From Andrena cerasifolii (Eukaryota > Arthropoda > Insecta > Hymenoptera > Andrenidae), in the NCBI RefSeq assembly GCF_050908995.1, contig NC_135126.1, positions 10,106,001-10,170,000 on the forward strand: 64,000 bases of DNA. Reading direction: 5' to 3'. The notes beneath the pieces were generated by a model. The model searched no databases. It was not told the DNA's origin and saw only the letters and a list, made by a program, of their open reading frames with translations. This document shows positions 48,476 through 61,423 of the stretch, in pieces. Positions within the stretch are counted from its first letter, which is position 1, and the number at the start of each line of letters is the position of its first letter. Both the position numbers and the translations under genes were made by a program.

Positions 48476-51400
48476 ATGTCGAATATTATTGTCATGCTTC
48501 CAATATGTTACTTCCCAATGCGATACCTCATGATCTTCCGGTTTCATGGTCTTCTCATGTTATTACTTTTCCCAGGTAAGCTTGTAAACGAAATACTTGG
48601 AAATAAATTTTCTTGTCTACATGTATGTTACATCCTATTAATTATATCTTGGAATAATCACACTTTTTTTGTTCGTGAGATCAATACATTAAGCATTAGA
48701 AATATTTTAACGGTGGTTCATTCGTGTCCATATTCCGCGAAGAATAAGTAAGAGTTACTCGAAACGCGTAGATCCAGATTCCTCCATGAATCTATGCTTG
48801 CAGCGAAGGAATGCACCATGCCGGAAGCAAGTCAAGAAGGATTATTACATTCGTTCAAAAGTTACTCAGATATAGCCATGTTTCATTATACAGTTCCGAA
48901 GGAGGCACTCAGAGCTACTTGGCAGTTTGCGGCATTTATGGATGGGCAGAATTGCCCGGAAAGAAAAGTGCATATGTAAATAATCATCTTTGTTTTGCTC
49001 CTTCGCGTTGGATGTACAAAGCGTACATAATACTATAATTCTCAGATATCTGCAATGGGGCAGTTATCCTGTGATATCCGTGAATAATGATACATTTCCC
49101 AGCAATATGTATCCCAAACGTAATTGGACTATTGTGATTTCCACCGTCACGACATTTGAACCAAAGACTACAGCGATAGTACCGGTTTATGGTCCAGAAT
49201 CGGGAGATTGGTTTGTAGGAGCATATTTGTCCCCCTGGGATGAAAAGGTCCAACAGCAGGTATAATTATGCTTCTGTACGATAAATGTTCTTTTTCTGTT
49301 TAAAGTGGCAAGGAGTTTGTATCGTTTGAATCTTCCATATTTCAGGGGCTCGGTCACAAATGCCATTATAGTATAGGTTCAGTAGCAATATGGACACAGA
49401 CTAATAGTATTGAAAATATACCTATTGGTTGCTTGCATACATTGCGAACGAAAGAAACTACTTCCTATTACAAGTAAGGAGCACAATCCCTTTACCCGAT
49501 TGATTATTCTAATGCTGAAAGTTAATAATATATTAACGTCTTTCAGAATGTACATACCATCAGGAACATGGAATTTTCGTGTACATATTTGGGGCTGTAA
49601 TTTTACTGTCTATACATCTCGTAGGATACACGAACCTTGCATTAAAAGCATAGCCTTACAAGGACGTTCTCTGCCCGTTTTCAATCACTCTGAGCCAAGC
49701 GAAATCGGAAATCTTACCATGTTGGATTCGTATACCTTCACAGAATCTTCTCCTTACGAGGATAGCTATTATTATTTGATGATTATTTCAGATAGCATTA
49801 TCGAAGTGAATGCGAAAGTAGTTACTTCAGGTAATTTATCTAACGCATTTGTCTCGCAGAGATTCACACTCTTAGGCCTAGTCGCCTAGTCGCATACGAA
49901 ACAGCCTCGTCGACTCGACGAAATAGCCAAATCGTGGATGATGCTCACGATTCGACTAAACTATTCAGTCGACGGAAAGACGATAGTATGCGCTAGGTCT
50001 TACTGTGTATTCGATCTTGTTACACCTTACTTTTTTAGAATGTCCAATCAGAATGACAGAAAAGTCTTTTGTAAAACAGTACATGGATGCACCCTCGTTT
50101 TCTAAAGCGCTAGCGCAATTACATATGAAAGATTTAACTAAACATCGTTCTCATAACGACGAGAACAGGAGTACTGGATCGTCTTACAATGGGATTGACT
50201 TAAGAAATCAATTCCATTCGTCGGACGAAGATTTTGACGATCCATGCGTTCCAAGGTATCAACTTGCTAGGATTAAGCACTCGCAAACATTTTCGGGAGT
50301 TTACTTATTACAGGTAAATGGGATATAAATTGTAGGCCATACGGAAACGTATAAGAAGCATTCATATAGAACCTCTTTCTAGGGTAGAGAATGGCTAACT
50401 TCTTGGATAATGTTAACCGATGCACACCCAGTGGTAACTCAATTTAATATTCTGCCATTGGTAGACATTGGCGGAACACTTGATATTAGTGCACACTTGG
50501 AGATGGACAAAGTAAACATTGTTAATAATTCTGACATGGAATCGAATATTTGATTGAGTTAGAATTAATTTTTGTATGAATTCCAGGTAACGACGACACA
50601 GTTAGTTAAAGTTATACTTTGCATTCGACGTGGTCGGGTTCCCAGTAGAGCTAAGAGTACCATTGTATGCGAGGATTCGAGAATGTCAATGAAGTTATCT
50701 TCGTTCGATAGACGCAATGCAAGTTTGTTAATACCATATCCGCAGCCCGATACTTGGTATGTTGCTCTCCATGCAACATGTCATTTTAATGGGTAAGCTG
50801 ATATTTATAAAAATGCAAGAGAAGAAATAATTGAAATTGCTAGCTGATCGTTTCTAAATTAGACATCCTGCAAATTGTGAAATGGAAGAGATCATAGTGT
50901 CATTGGATATAAGAACTAGACAATGCGTGTTGCCTGGAAATTATCCATGTGGCCATCACGGAATTTGCCAGGAAATTCATCGAGATATTTTGTATTACAC
51001 ATCGTGCAAATGCTTTGAAGGTTCGACCATTGTTTACACAAGCCAAATTACATGTATCCTCCTACCTTCGAGCTTACATATTATTTTTTATCGCGCAGGA
51101 TACAAAGGATGGGGCTGTATTGACGCTACCAATGCCAGCCCAGAGTCTTCTCTCCTTTTCACAACGATGATGCTCACTTTAAGTAATGGTTTTTTCATAC
51201 CTGCTATATATTTAGCTGTTAAGCGCGGATTATATACTGAGGGATTAGTCTATTTGGCAACTATGCTTTTTTCGTCTCTGTATCATGCTTGTGACCAACA
51301 CGTTATGACCTATTGTGTTGCTAAATATGAAGTACGTAAATTACTTTGTCTCAAACAATTACCATTATGCGAATTTTCTTTAAATGATACACAGAATGCC

Positions 51401-52096
51401 TATATAAAGTCGTTTTACATCTAGGTTTTGCAATACAGCGACTTCTTTTCGAGCATACTAGCGTTTTGGGTGACGCTCGTTGCAATGGCTGAAATACCCA
51501 CCCGTTTTGTGTCGCTGTGCCATATGTTCGGCGTTCTTATAATAGCTTTCGGAGTGGAATCCAATAAAACGGGTCTAACTAGTATATTAGTGCCCTTAGG
51601 GATGGGCGTTATGATTCCAGTGAGTAATTTAAAAGGTCCGTTTCTTCTATTATTATTTACCCTTCCTGTGTTTTCAGATGGGAGCGTATGCCTACCGTTG
51701 TTTTCAATTGAAAAAGTGGAAAAGACCTGATAGGATCTCGCAGTTACTAGCGGGATTGCTATTGGCAACAGTAGGTCTGTTGCTCTTTTCGTTAGTTGAA
51801 ACGGAAGCTAATTATCGAGTACGTATAATATACAGTGTAAAATTCTACGACAGAAAGCGAGGAAATTCCAACGAAAACTTTCCTTTTCGTTGCAGTATGT
51901 CCATAGCGCCTGGCATATGATAATCGCTATTTCATTGATATTTCTGTTACCATTATCCCGACCACAACAAATTGGTTCTTCGGGCACCAGTTCCTTCAGC
52001 GACGATAGCGAATTACTTGATTACAAGGACCCACCGGGTAGTCCGATTTTTACAGTGACTACTGGCCAGGAAAATTTGGTGACTGGGTCGAATTGA
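48476..52096 (+). CDS. PGAP6: Post-GPI attachment to proteins factor 6 / TMEM8-like
   Basis: Thirteen exons: 48476-48575, 48804-48975, 49046-49259, 49346-49473, 49547-49830, 50039-50313, 50383-50511, 50587-50792, 50863-51020, 51099-51331, 51425-51619, 51678-51818 and 51896-52096 (TGA). 811 aa; human TMEM8A has about 770. PGAP6 is a GPI-specific phospholipase A2 of the CREST family at the cell surface. A signal peptide (MLLLFP core, residues 1-34) is followed by the extracellular domain (YGPESGDWFVGAYLSP) and an EGF-like module near residues 521-562 (CGHHGICQEI, CKCFEGYKGWGC). A seven-helix CREST domain follows from about 570. CREST catalytic-type residues are visible: SSLYHACDQ near 618 and YVHSAWH near 747-752. 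All joints keep phase. First exon and start are the least certain. Confidence 0.93.
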
Positions 52097-52146
52097 AGAT
52101 TGAGTCGAAATTAAGTATAAAAGAAACCAAATACGTACCATTGTTT

Positions 52147-52274
52147 AATACGTTGACTGCCGCATCATCCGTATACAAGTGACACGAATATTTGTGGCGC
52201 ATATAAGTATAGCAGCCTGGTAGGACTCGGGGGGCGGGGGGGGGGGGGGGACGCGATATGATAGTCAACGTATT
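52147..52274. mobile_element. Short inverted-repeat element with poly-G, after PGAP6
   Basis: AATACGTTGACT at the left and AGTCAACGTATT at the right are perfect 12-bp inverted ends, 128 bp apart. Inside, a run of 15 G at 52236-52250 follows GGGGGGC. It lies about 50 bp after the PGAP6 stop, so it is probably in its 3' UTR. Confidence 0.5.
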
Positions 52275-54399
52275 GAGTTACTTGTGCCAAAAGAGTGTTC
52301 TAATTCTCTAAGGGAAAGCTAAGTTACAGTATTACGATAATCAAAATTAGAAGACGCGTGTACATGTACATAAGATATTTATATATAATTTTTATAATAG
52401 TTCCTAAGTGAATGGTGTATTCCTAAGTATAGGGTAATCTATGCTGAGATTGTCAACTTAACAACTCCACGCGATACATAGGAGTACTTATAAGGACTAA
52501 ATGAACTTACAAGTGGTGCTATTATTCTTACCGCGTTACTTTTAGAATGTACTCAACAATTCTAACAGATATATTTTTATATGTTTTTCTTTTACCGGTG
52601 AACGCTATATCTTACCACGTTCAACGAGCTATGGGAAAATAGGTCGATAGAGCGTTACATCGCAGAGCTACTTAGAAACTATCGAGTTTATTGAATCTGA
52701 CGTTAATACTGAAGTTCGTAGTCTTCTGCATGTATGTATGTACGTTACAAATATTTATAGCATATGTTAATAGATGCATTTACATTTACGTGTATTTCCA
52801 TATTTTTTACGGTACTCGATTTACACTCTTGTTACTTTATTAACTGCTTCTGTCTATATATAAACCTAGTACTCTGTTATGCACTTTAAAGCAATTAATA
52901 CAGTTATTTGTATATTCCGCGAGTCCTTCCACTACTGTATAGTAGTGCAGGAAAACGTTAACTGCATAGATTACCCTATAATGCCATTAACGAATTGCAT
53001 TTAGATCTACTCATTAATTGCATTTCATTCTTTATTTATTCAATGTTTTTTTTATAAAATTATATAGTATACATATTTATATAACGTGGATGTTCTGTGT
53101 AATTACTATAACTTTGGGAAACAAATATGCAATGCAATATATATCATGGCGGGCTATAGAATCAAGTTATACGTGCAATACTGTTGTATCTACTTTATGC
53201 ATTTAGTCGTGTTCAGAGTTGCTTAAGGGACCACAGTACATAAAAGGTATTAATAGTATATTAGGAAATGAAAGTATGAATGCTGTGCCTAAATACAGAT
53301 AAATTATTCAGGAGTAGTCTTGAAACTTCCCAAGTCTGAGAACTTAATACTCGCAGCTTTAGCAACTTTTGGCATGCAAACGGAAATTCTTGTCAGTTTG
53401 TATTACCGACATTAATCTATCTCACTGTTCATTCATTCTAACATTCCAAATTTATAATTATCACGTAATAGATAAGTATTGTATAGTTGTTATAGACTGT
53501 ATAAATATTAATTTAATTTTAAAAATTCCCAAAGTTAATTAGTTTTGATACAGAAAATACACTAGGACTCTCTACAAATTAGTTAAAAGTTTGCATTTTT
53601 ATATGTCTCATTGAAATGTCAATGATATCCCCGGTTTATTTAATTTAATGTTTCTCGCAATATCATTCATGGAATATTCTATCCGTAAACACAATTCAAT
53701 GGAGTGTACTTTATCATTACGGTTGTTAATACTTCAAATGTTTACACAATTATTTCCGTAAAATGATTTTTATGTAGTTAATCACTAAAGTACGATATCT
53801 ACTTTAGTTAACTATTCAAATACCTCACAATGTTTAAAGTGCCATCGAAGATTTCTCTCTCATCCTATGCCGTATCGCAAATTTTATTTTTACACTATTA
53901 AAACAAGGCAGGGTGATCGATAAGAAGGAATTCATATAATATAAATCTTTCAAGGTAGTATGTATGCTACATCAATTAAGGTTTTAAATAACGAGAAGTA
54001 GATAATATGGATATTGATATCGGAGAATATATTAATGATATGTAATTGTACTATAAGGCTGTCATCAATTCAGAACAAACGTAAAGTAATATAAATTTTC
54101 GTATCGAACAAAACTAAAGAGCGCTATGTGTTATATCAGATGCGTTAATTGATATTTCCCTTGGTCGCCTGTTACTATTTATTTTAAATGGAAAATGAAG
54201 TACTATATGTATATACGAGAAGCGAACATTATAAATATAATGCCCCGTCCAAAGTCATAGCAGTATCATTTTTTTAAAAAAATGTAGTAACAGGAATTTA
54301 TTATAAGACGTGCGTGAGATCATTTTTTATTACTCCTACATCTACGCAAAATCGTTGATCTGTTCGATTGTGGCTTCAATGACTTACAAATACTCTTTA
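52275..54399. other. AT-rich spacer between PGAP6 and the dynein-tail gene
   Basis: Convergent 3' regions. No coding exon on either strand; in particular I searched the minus strand for further dynein exons (stem, linker, AAA motifs) and found none. Contains many AATAAA-like words. Confidence 0.5.
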
Positions 54400-57300
54400 T
54401 CATATTCCGTATGTACTGCAAGTGTTAAACATCTTTCTTCTCTCGTCAATTACATCTAATACATGTTTGTATTTCTGCAAGATACATCTGAAAAACATGC
54501 ATGATACGTCCCGTCTAGCGATACGAATGTAGACAAAGTTATATAAAAAAGATGTTTAGCATGAATTCACAAGATACTTAAGAAGAAAGACCTATTATTT
54601 CAATATATGTGTTTAAATAATTCATATCGTTATTCGTTACTCACTTCTTAGTAGCGCAATCTCCTATCCAATCCGACGCGTTCATCATTATATCGTGTTG
54701 AGTTTTTAAATATTGCGAAATGCATAGCATACTTATATTGACATTATCATTCTCTACCGATCGGTCACACTTTTTTGACATATTCATCGCGTTGGCGTAA
54801 CAATATTCAATTTCATCATTAAAAATTTCCCATACCTAACAATTCCTATACTATCACTACCAGCTCTCTTTTATACATATATAAAAAAATGTCTAAATAA
54901 TTTTAACATACCTGTATCCATTTATTCTGCAATATTTCCCTCAAACTTTCCTTCTCCTTAAACTTCTGTAGAGCATAAATCGCCTCGACACATTCCTCTA
55001 CGTTTTTACTATATTTAAATATATCGTTGATTAAATTCAGTGTCATGGTATCTAATTGCAGAACCGTGTACCTAAATCGTTTGATCTTCTTCACCCAACT
55101 GGTTCGCGTAATATCGAATACAATGTCACGGGCGGCTATAATTTCGTCCAAACTCTCATAAAACCGATTCTCAATTTTGCGCCAGTACGCTTGGTACTTG
55201 ATTCCTTTGGGGCTTCCCAGTAGCCCTATCTTGTTATGCCTATCAAATAAAATAAACGGTACGTACCAACAATTGAGCGACTTGTTGGAGCCAATATTTC
55301 GTTCGTACCTTCCGAATATGACGAGCGCCGCGCAGATTTCAATAACGTCGTAGCATCGTTGTTTAAAAGTATCAATTGTATTGAAAACGTCCTCTTCGCT
55401 TAAGTTCCATTTTTTATCAGGACTAACACGTGGAATAACGTTCCTTATTACCTGGAAAAATGTATTAAATATTAAAAGACTGGCAATACTAAATAACTTA
55501 CAACAAACGCAAAAATATTTCGCAAGGAGCGTACATTATTATAAATCACTTTATAAATGTCGCAGCAGAGTATACACTTCTTCAGCATTTTCATTCCCTC
55601 CTCCGGATTACTTCCGAGTGCAACGTCCAACTGAATATACTCATTGCATTGACTTATTATCTGCAAGCTTAGCGCCTGACAAAGTACCCCTATGCTATTC
55701 CTGAAACATTACACTTTGAAGCGTATCTCTCGCACTCGAATATTTCTTTCGCGTGAATAACCATCCTCACGTATCGTTATAAAATGGGGATTCCGTCCAA
55801 ATAAATAATATCAGAAGCAACGCCTCTGTTACCGAATTCTCAGTGTCTTCCGGGACATTTAGGCTTTTAAAGCAATCGAATAAAATATACAGGTGCGTCA
55901 AATTCGACGACGACTCTTTCAATCTCGTGGCAATTCGCTGGGTCAATACTTCGAATTTGTCTACGCTGGAAGAACGCAAGCTTCTGAGTATGTCGATGAC
56001 CAATCGGACTTCCGGATTGAGAAGCTGAGCACGCAAATAATTCAAATTCGAATCTGAAAGCAACAAGTGTTTCTTAATTCAGACAAAAGGTAATCGTTTG
56101 CTGTGCAGAAAAACCAACGTTTCGCATTCCAATAATCTACTTCGCCCTGTATGTTCTGAATTCTCTTGCCAGCCGTCGGAACTCTCGTTGCTTCATCCAT
56201 TTGCCTGATCCACGACCAAGCTACTTTATCCAATCTACCGATTAAATTCCGCTTTTCCTCGGTCTCTTCGGAGACGAACGTCTTTGGATTTTCTCCCAGC
56301 AAGTAACAGTCGATTCTATTCGGCGGCTCTAGGAATGTATCAAGTTGACTTTCTTTCGGCACGTATAGCGTAGTTAAATTTATCGGTTTGTACACCTCCT
56401 CGGATAAGTGTATTATAAATTCGTGTAGATTTGAAAATACTTGGTTTTTTATAACTGCTCGTTATGAATGGAAAATTGAAATTGTAATAGAGTGGTCAAT
56501 AGTGGACATGGTAATCTTAGTTCGTAACTTTGTAGAAATCGAATTACAAAAGACATTAATAAGAATTGCAATGGTCGTACAAATTTTCATAATTTCAAAA
56601 CGGATACATGACGTGTAGCCGTCGGAACGGAGCACGCTCGGTGCATATATATTCTCCATAAATTTTAAGACAGATCTCGGAACACTGTCAGTAATACTTC
56701 CGAATAAAACTGTGCTGAAAAAATTCTCCTTGGTGTAAATTTGCCACGGGGATCGTAAAAAGTACACGAACCCCTTAGGCGCACAATCCGGGACGTTCAA
56801 AGTGGCGGTCAATTTATTTTCCTTGTGAAATATGCTCAGCACTTCGTGGGACGGATTTTCAAAATATTCTCGTATTATTCCGCTACAGTTTTCATTCCAA
56901 TGTTTATTACCGCAGGACGGAAATATCGTTAAATCTTTCACATATTTTACCTGTAAATATATTCAAACATAAACTTAACTGGACAATAGCAGGATATTGA
57001 ATGTCGCGCCATAGAGGTCAGCCTAACGATGATTTTATCAAATTAAGTGTATGAACTATTACATGATCTTTTGATATAGTCCAGTAAGAGTAGTCGAGCT
57101 AATTCCTATTACACTGAAATCGGTAATTATGATGATACATTTCTATGGCAAAGCATTCAATTCCTGATGCATTTGTCTTATGCGTAGTATACATATCTTG
57201 CGACCACATATACTTAATGGATATCTAAACTGGTATAACTATAAAAATCGTGCAATCTCAGAAATCGCCAGCTCAAGAACGCTAAGTAATCTAAGTAGAG

Positions 57301-57856
57301 CACTAAAGAGGTAGTGCTCTAATCTAAGTATATTCCTACAGTATACTAACTAACGTAGTCAGCTCTGCGTCACTGAATACTGGTTTCTCGGGTTCTGGTG
57401 GAAGTTCTTCTTCAATTTCGGGCGACTCTGAAATGCAGTGAAGTACCTTACAAAATAAAACTATATATAATAAAGTAAGTAGTCTCGTTTCAGAGACTAA
57501 ATACCGACTAAATACAGATACTTAATAAGCGTACATAAAAGCATTCAAATTATACGAAAATGACAAATTTTACCGCGACCGTTTAAATTCAATTCCACGC
57601 ATTCTAAAATTAAATAACGGGTGCCTGTAGGTCCCGATCGGAGAAATAAATAAATATGTGGTTCATAGAATCGAATAAAAGTGTCTTACTGCTCTGGACT
57701 GAGAAATTTGCGACACTTTAAAAATCCGTGCCAGTCGTTACCTTGCCGCCCAAAATCTTCCTCGTCGGTATCCATATCTAAAAATTCCCGATGAGGATCT
57801 ATCATTTTATCTGACCTTTTCGTGCCTTCTACTCTGTGTTCTTTCTTGCCACTCAT
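54400..57856 (-). CDS. Axonemal dynein heavy chain (DNAH2-like) N-terminal tail only, motor absent
   Basis: Exons in transcript order: 57856-57742, 57427-57351, 56950-56608, 56454-56119, 56053-55771, 55700-55502, 55451-55309, 55239-54912, 54835-54645 and 54487-54400 (TGA). Phase is kept at all nine joints; about 700 aa. If the GTGAGT donor at 54644 is not used, the frame stops at 54641 (672 aa). Family signs: acidic start (DMDTDEEDFGRQ), then AELTTLVKYVKDLTIF, YVPKESQLD, GEVDYWNAKHSNLNYLRAQLLNPEVR (the conserved stem segment of DHC_N1), FIWTESPFYND, FNTIDTFKQRCYDVIEIC and KWIQVWEIFNDEIEYC. This is the start of the dynein stem; full axonemal chains have over 4,000 residues with six AAA modules. 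No linker, P-loop or stalk follows here. The 69-bp intron at 55240-55308 is also in frame if retained. It could be a truncated duplicate, or a real motorless tail protein. Two donors are weak (GTTGGT, GTTAGT). Confidence 0.75.
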
Positions 57857-58125
57857 GTTCCCCGATATAATACGAACAAATAACAGTGTGCAGATAAAAT
57901 GAAAAAAATCAGGTTTATATATCTGCGTGCAATATCGTCAGCAAGTTCCACGTTCCGTGTTAGATCGATAAACTTTACGTCGCTGTACTATAATGTACTG
58001 TTTACACGTGCTTTTTGGTATATGATATACTAAAGAATAGACTAAATAATGAATTCTACGTAAATAGAAATTATGAAACTTTTCTTTAATTCTTAAATAT
58101 TCGTAGTTCCAGTAAAGAGTCTAGG
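57857..58125. promoter_or_regulatory. Bidirectional promoter: dynein tail / guanine deaminase
   Basis: Only 269 bp separate the two divergent start codons. AT-rich; no TATA box that fits both directions. Both 5' UTRs and core promoters must fit here unless upstream non-coding exons exist. Confidence 0.5.
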
Positions 58126-60034
58126 ATGTCTCCGATGCCGAAAAACAGGATATTTGTCGGCCCGTTTCTTCATTCTACCGAAAGTGGAGAATTGGTCACC
58201 GAAAATCATGCTGCAATTTACGTGAAGGACGAAAAAGTATGTATCTAAAATTTATTTTCTTACGTACATATAATATGAGGATTTAAAGAATTAGAATATA
58301 AAATTTACCCATAATTTGTTAACTTTTCAGATCGACGCGATTGTAACAGATCAAAGTCCGATTGTCTCGGATGATACAGAAGTCATACGACTCAGTGATG
58401 GTCAATTTTTAGTACCAGGGTTTATTGACTGTCATATTCATGCTGTTCAATTTCCTAATATGGGGATCGGGTATGATAAGAAGCTCTTAGAGTGGCTAGA
58501 AACCTACACCTTTCCTTTAGAAAAACAATTTGAAACTCAAAGTGTTGCTAGACATGTATTTGATACAACTGTGGTACGTTTAATAGCAGACTAAGATTAA
58601 TGGAATGAAAGCACAATGTGTTTCACTATAATTTGATTGTAGAGGCAGACTCTTACGCATGGTACAACAACAGCATGTTACTTTGCGTCACTTTACGCAG
58701 AAGCATCTGCAATACTCGGAGAAACAGCTGCAAACATAGGTCAGCGTGCTCTTGTTGGAAAAATAACTATGAATGCTAAACGGAGTGACGAATATTATGA
58801 AAGTACCGAAGAATCCATAGAAAATATGAATAAGTTCATAGCAAGAATCGAGAGCATAAATGTAAGTTTGAAATTTTTCTTAAGTTTATGCTCTATTATT
58901 TCTTTGTGTAACATCTCCTTAGATTATAATTATTACAGAGTCCTCTTATAAAACCAGTAATAACTCCAAGATTTGCTCTAAGTTGCGATATGAGAGTGAT
59001 GAAAGAATTAGGAAAATTGGCACAACAAAAAAATCTTCACATTCAGGTATTAAATAAAATGATGTTTTTATTTAGCTTTCATTAGCATTTATGAGTCGAA
59101 ATATATTTAAATGCATTTCACGTTACCATATTTACTTTATATATATATATATATATAAATTATTTTTACATAATCAGAATATTTCAGAGCCACATATGTG
59201 AAAATGTAGAGGAAATAGAGGCTGTAAAAGATAAATTTCCCGAATGCTCTTCGTATGCAGCTGTATATGATGCAGCTGGACTTCTTACGAATAAGGTATA
59301 TTGAATTAGCACGTATAAATCATAAAATGCTTAAGCAGATTTTCATCGATTTACAGACAGTTATGGCTCATGGAGTACATCTAACAGACGACGAAATTAC
59401 ATTATTGAAAGACCGTGGTACAGCAGTCATTCATTGTCCTTCGTCAAATACTTGTTTAAAGAGCGGTCTCTGTGATGTTCAAAGATTGAAAGCAAAAGGA
59501 GTAAAAATTGGTCTTGGTACCGGTGAGAATAAACGTATTCGTTTATTAATTCCATAACGATTTTCTAATAATTCTATCATTGATCCTGACCATTTGCTTG
59601 CAGACGTTGCGGGAGGGCAAAGCTCTAGTATTTTAGACGCAATGAGATCAGCTTTACAAGTCTCGAGTCATTTGTCCATGCTTAAAGATGATTATGAAGC
59701 ACTTAATTATAAAGACGTATTTCACATGGCAACTTTGGGGGGTGCAAAAGGTAAGCTGTTTAATTTCACGAAAGGATTCTCCATTATCCGTATCTGTTTA
59801 TTAAATTTCATTTTACATCATAATGCCAAAACTTTTCTAGCTCTTGCAATGGATGATAAGATAGGAACTTTCAAATGTGGGAAAGAATTTGATGCCCTTG
59901 TTGTAGATATGAATGCGAATTTCCCGAAAAATTTAGGACACAATAGTTTAGAAGAAAAACTTCAAAAATTCATATATTCTGGAGACGATCGTAATATAAT
60001 TGCAGTATATGTGAGTGGGCGTAAAGTTAAATAA
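58126..60034 (+). CDS. GDA: Guanine deaminase (guanine aminohydrolase)
   Basis: Eight exons: 58126-58236, 58331-58573, 58643-58861, 58939-59046, 59188-59295, 59357-59522, 59604-59750 and 59841-60034 (TAA). 431 aa. Converts guanine to xanthine plus ammonia, the first committed step of guanine catabolism in the cytosol. Amidohydrolase zinc ligands are all present: PGFIDCHIHAVQ (H72, H74), SHICEN (H229), AHGVH (H268) and GTDVAGG (D319). Also LTHGTTTACYFAS and VIHCPSSNTCL, typical of the family. Length is normal (human 454). All splice joints keep phase, and the motif GTDVAGG is built across the 59522/59604 joint. Its 3' end faces the phosphatase gene, 94 bp away. Confidence 0.96.
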
Positions 60035-60128
60035 AAGTAATACAGACTGTTCTTACTTACATATTTTGCATCTTTCTCGGTGTTTATAAAGAAACAGTCG
60101 TTTTAGCAATATGATGACACAGCCACTA

Positions 60129-60977
60129 TTAATTTCGTTGTTCAGTTGCCGCGGCTATAAATAAATCTTATTTTTTTAATAGTATAATATAAAAGTATAT
60201 AACAAGTAACCAGGGAAAAATTATCGCAAAATTCTTAAATATATGTACACTAAAAGTTGCAGTACATAAAAATTACCTGCATGTAATTCTAGAAATACTT
60301 TTATACTTCTCGCTGCTTGGTCAAAAGCCTTTTCAAAACCAGCACTATGATTGTCCTATAAGTGCATTGTATATAAGAACTGAATTCAATCACAATAGTT
60401 TATAAAAACAAATATTCAAGATAAATAAGTGCAACTAATATTTACAAATAGAGGATCCCGTATATTTGGTGTCCCATCTGGATCATACTTTCCAAGGAGT
60501 TCAATTTTCGCATGGCTATCTGGTGGTTGCATCTGATATAGATCGTAAACTATATCACTGCTCATTCCAAATATCCAATCAAACTTGTAGAAATCTTCTT
60601 TTGTTATCTGAAAGAATCGTGTTGCAAGATATTTCCTATTTTCAGACTTGGAAAGTACAATTACTTACTTCCCTTGCTGTGTGAGCGTATTGTGTAATGC
60701 CTCTTTCTTTAAGCGTGGATACAGCTCTGGGTTCTGGACTTTTACCCACGTGATATTTTAAAAGGGCAGCGCTATCTGCTTCCCAACAGTCAGAAAGGCC
60801 CATTGCTTTTATTCGATCGAGAAATACTGCCTCTGCTATTGGGGAACGGCAGCTGTTTCCTAATATTTAAAATTATTAAATTATGCAGTAACACGTTGCC
60901 TTCCTTTTTGCCAAAAAATGATGGATATTTTTGAACATACCTAAACATACCATTAACACTTTTTTCTTTTGGGACAT
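60129..60977 (-). CDS. Low-molecular-weight protein tyrosine phosphatase, copy B (primo-like)
   Basis: Exons: 60977-60941, 60859-60669, 60607-60446, 60355-60277 and 60154-60129 (TAA). 164 aa. Cysteine phosphatase that acts on phosphotyrosine in the cytosol. The P-loop C11-LGNSC-R17-SP is intact, followed by WEADSAALLKYHVGKSPEPRA and FDWIFGMSSD. The general-acid Asp is kept (D127, in DPLF), but the family's DPYY is changed: both tyrosines are replaced by Leu and Phe. The first four exons have exactly the lengths of copy A (37, 191, 162 and 79 bp), so the pair arose by tandem duplication. The last 26-bp exon is inferred from phase, the acceptor TTTATAG and family length; reading through would give an unlikely hydrophobic tail. 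Confidence 0.88.
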
Positions 60978-61423
60978 GTTAGTATCTACCGACATTGAAA
61001 AAATGCACAAATTTCTTCCACCCACCAAGTATAGGAGTAATTACAGATTACAGACAGTTCCTTAAGGTTATGTAAGGAACCTTGTGAAACAAAATATATT
61101 ATAGGAGTATATATAGATATATATATATACACGTATATTTTTTTGCAGATAACTCCTAGGTTGAGTATGTAATTAATATTTATAAGTATATATTACATAA
61201 GTGTGGCGCACATACTGATATGCATAGAAAATAATTGTCTTCATACATAAAAAGTAATAAACAGGTTCAAATTAAACATTAGAAATAATACCTGTACATT
61301 TTAAACAGTAACGAATCAATACTTTAATGTCGCAACGAATGTTTATTGAATTTCACAAGTTTTGAAATATACAATATTTCAATACTTTTCGGAACATGTA
61401 ATTATTTCTAGGATTCATTTCGG
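60978..61423. other. Spacer between the two phosphatase genes
   Basis: 446 bp of AT-rich DNA with (TA)n-like stretches near 61106-61130. It must hold the copy B promoter and the copy A 3' end. No other feature seen. Confidence 0.5.

Noticed and set aside
52275..54399. Further dynein exons on the minus strand
   Set aside because: No P-loop, linker or stem-like sequence in any frame; only short AT-rich open stretches.
60150..60277. Read-through C-terminus of phosphatase copy B
   Set aside because: Would add a hydrophobic non-family tail; a GTAATT donor at the same position as in copy A and a phase-compatible terminal exon give a normal length.
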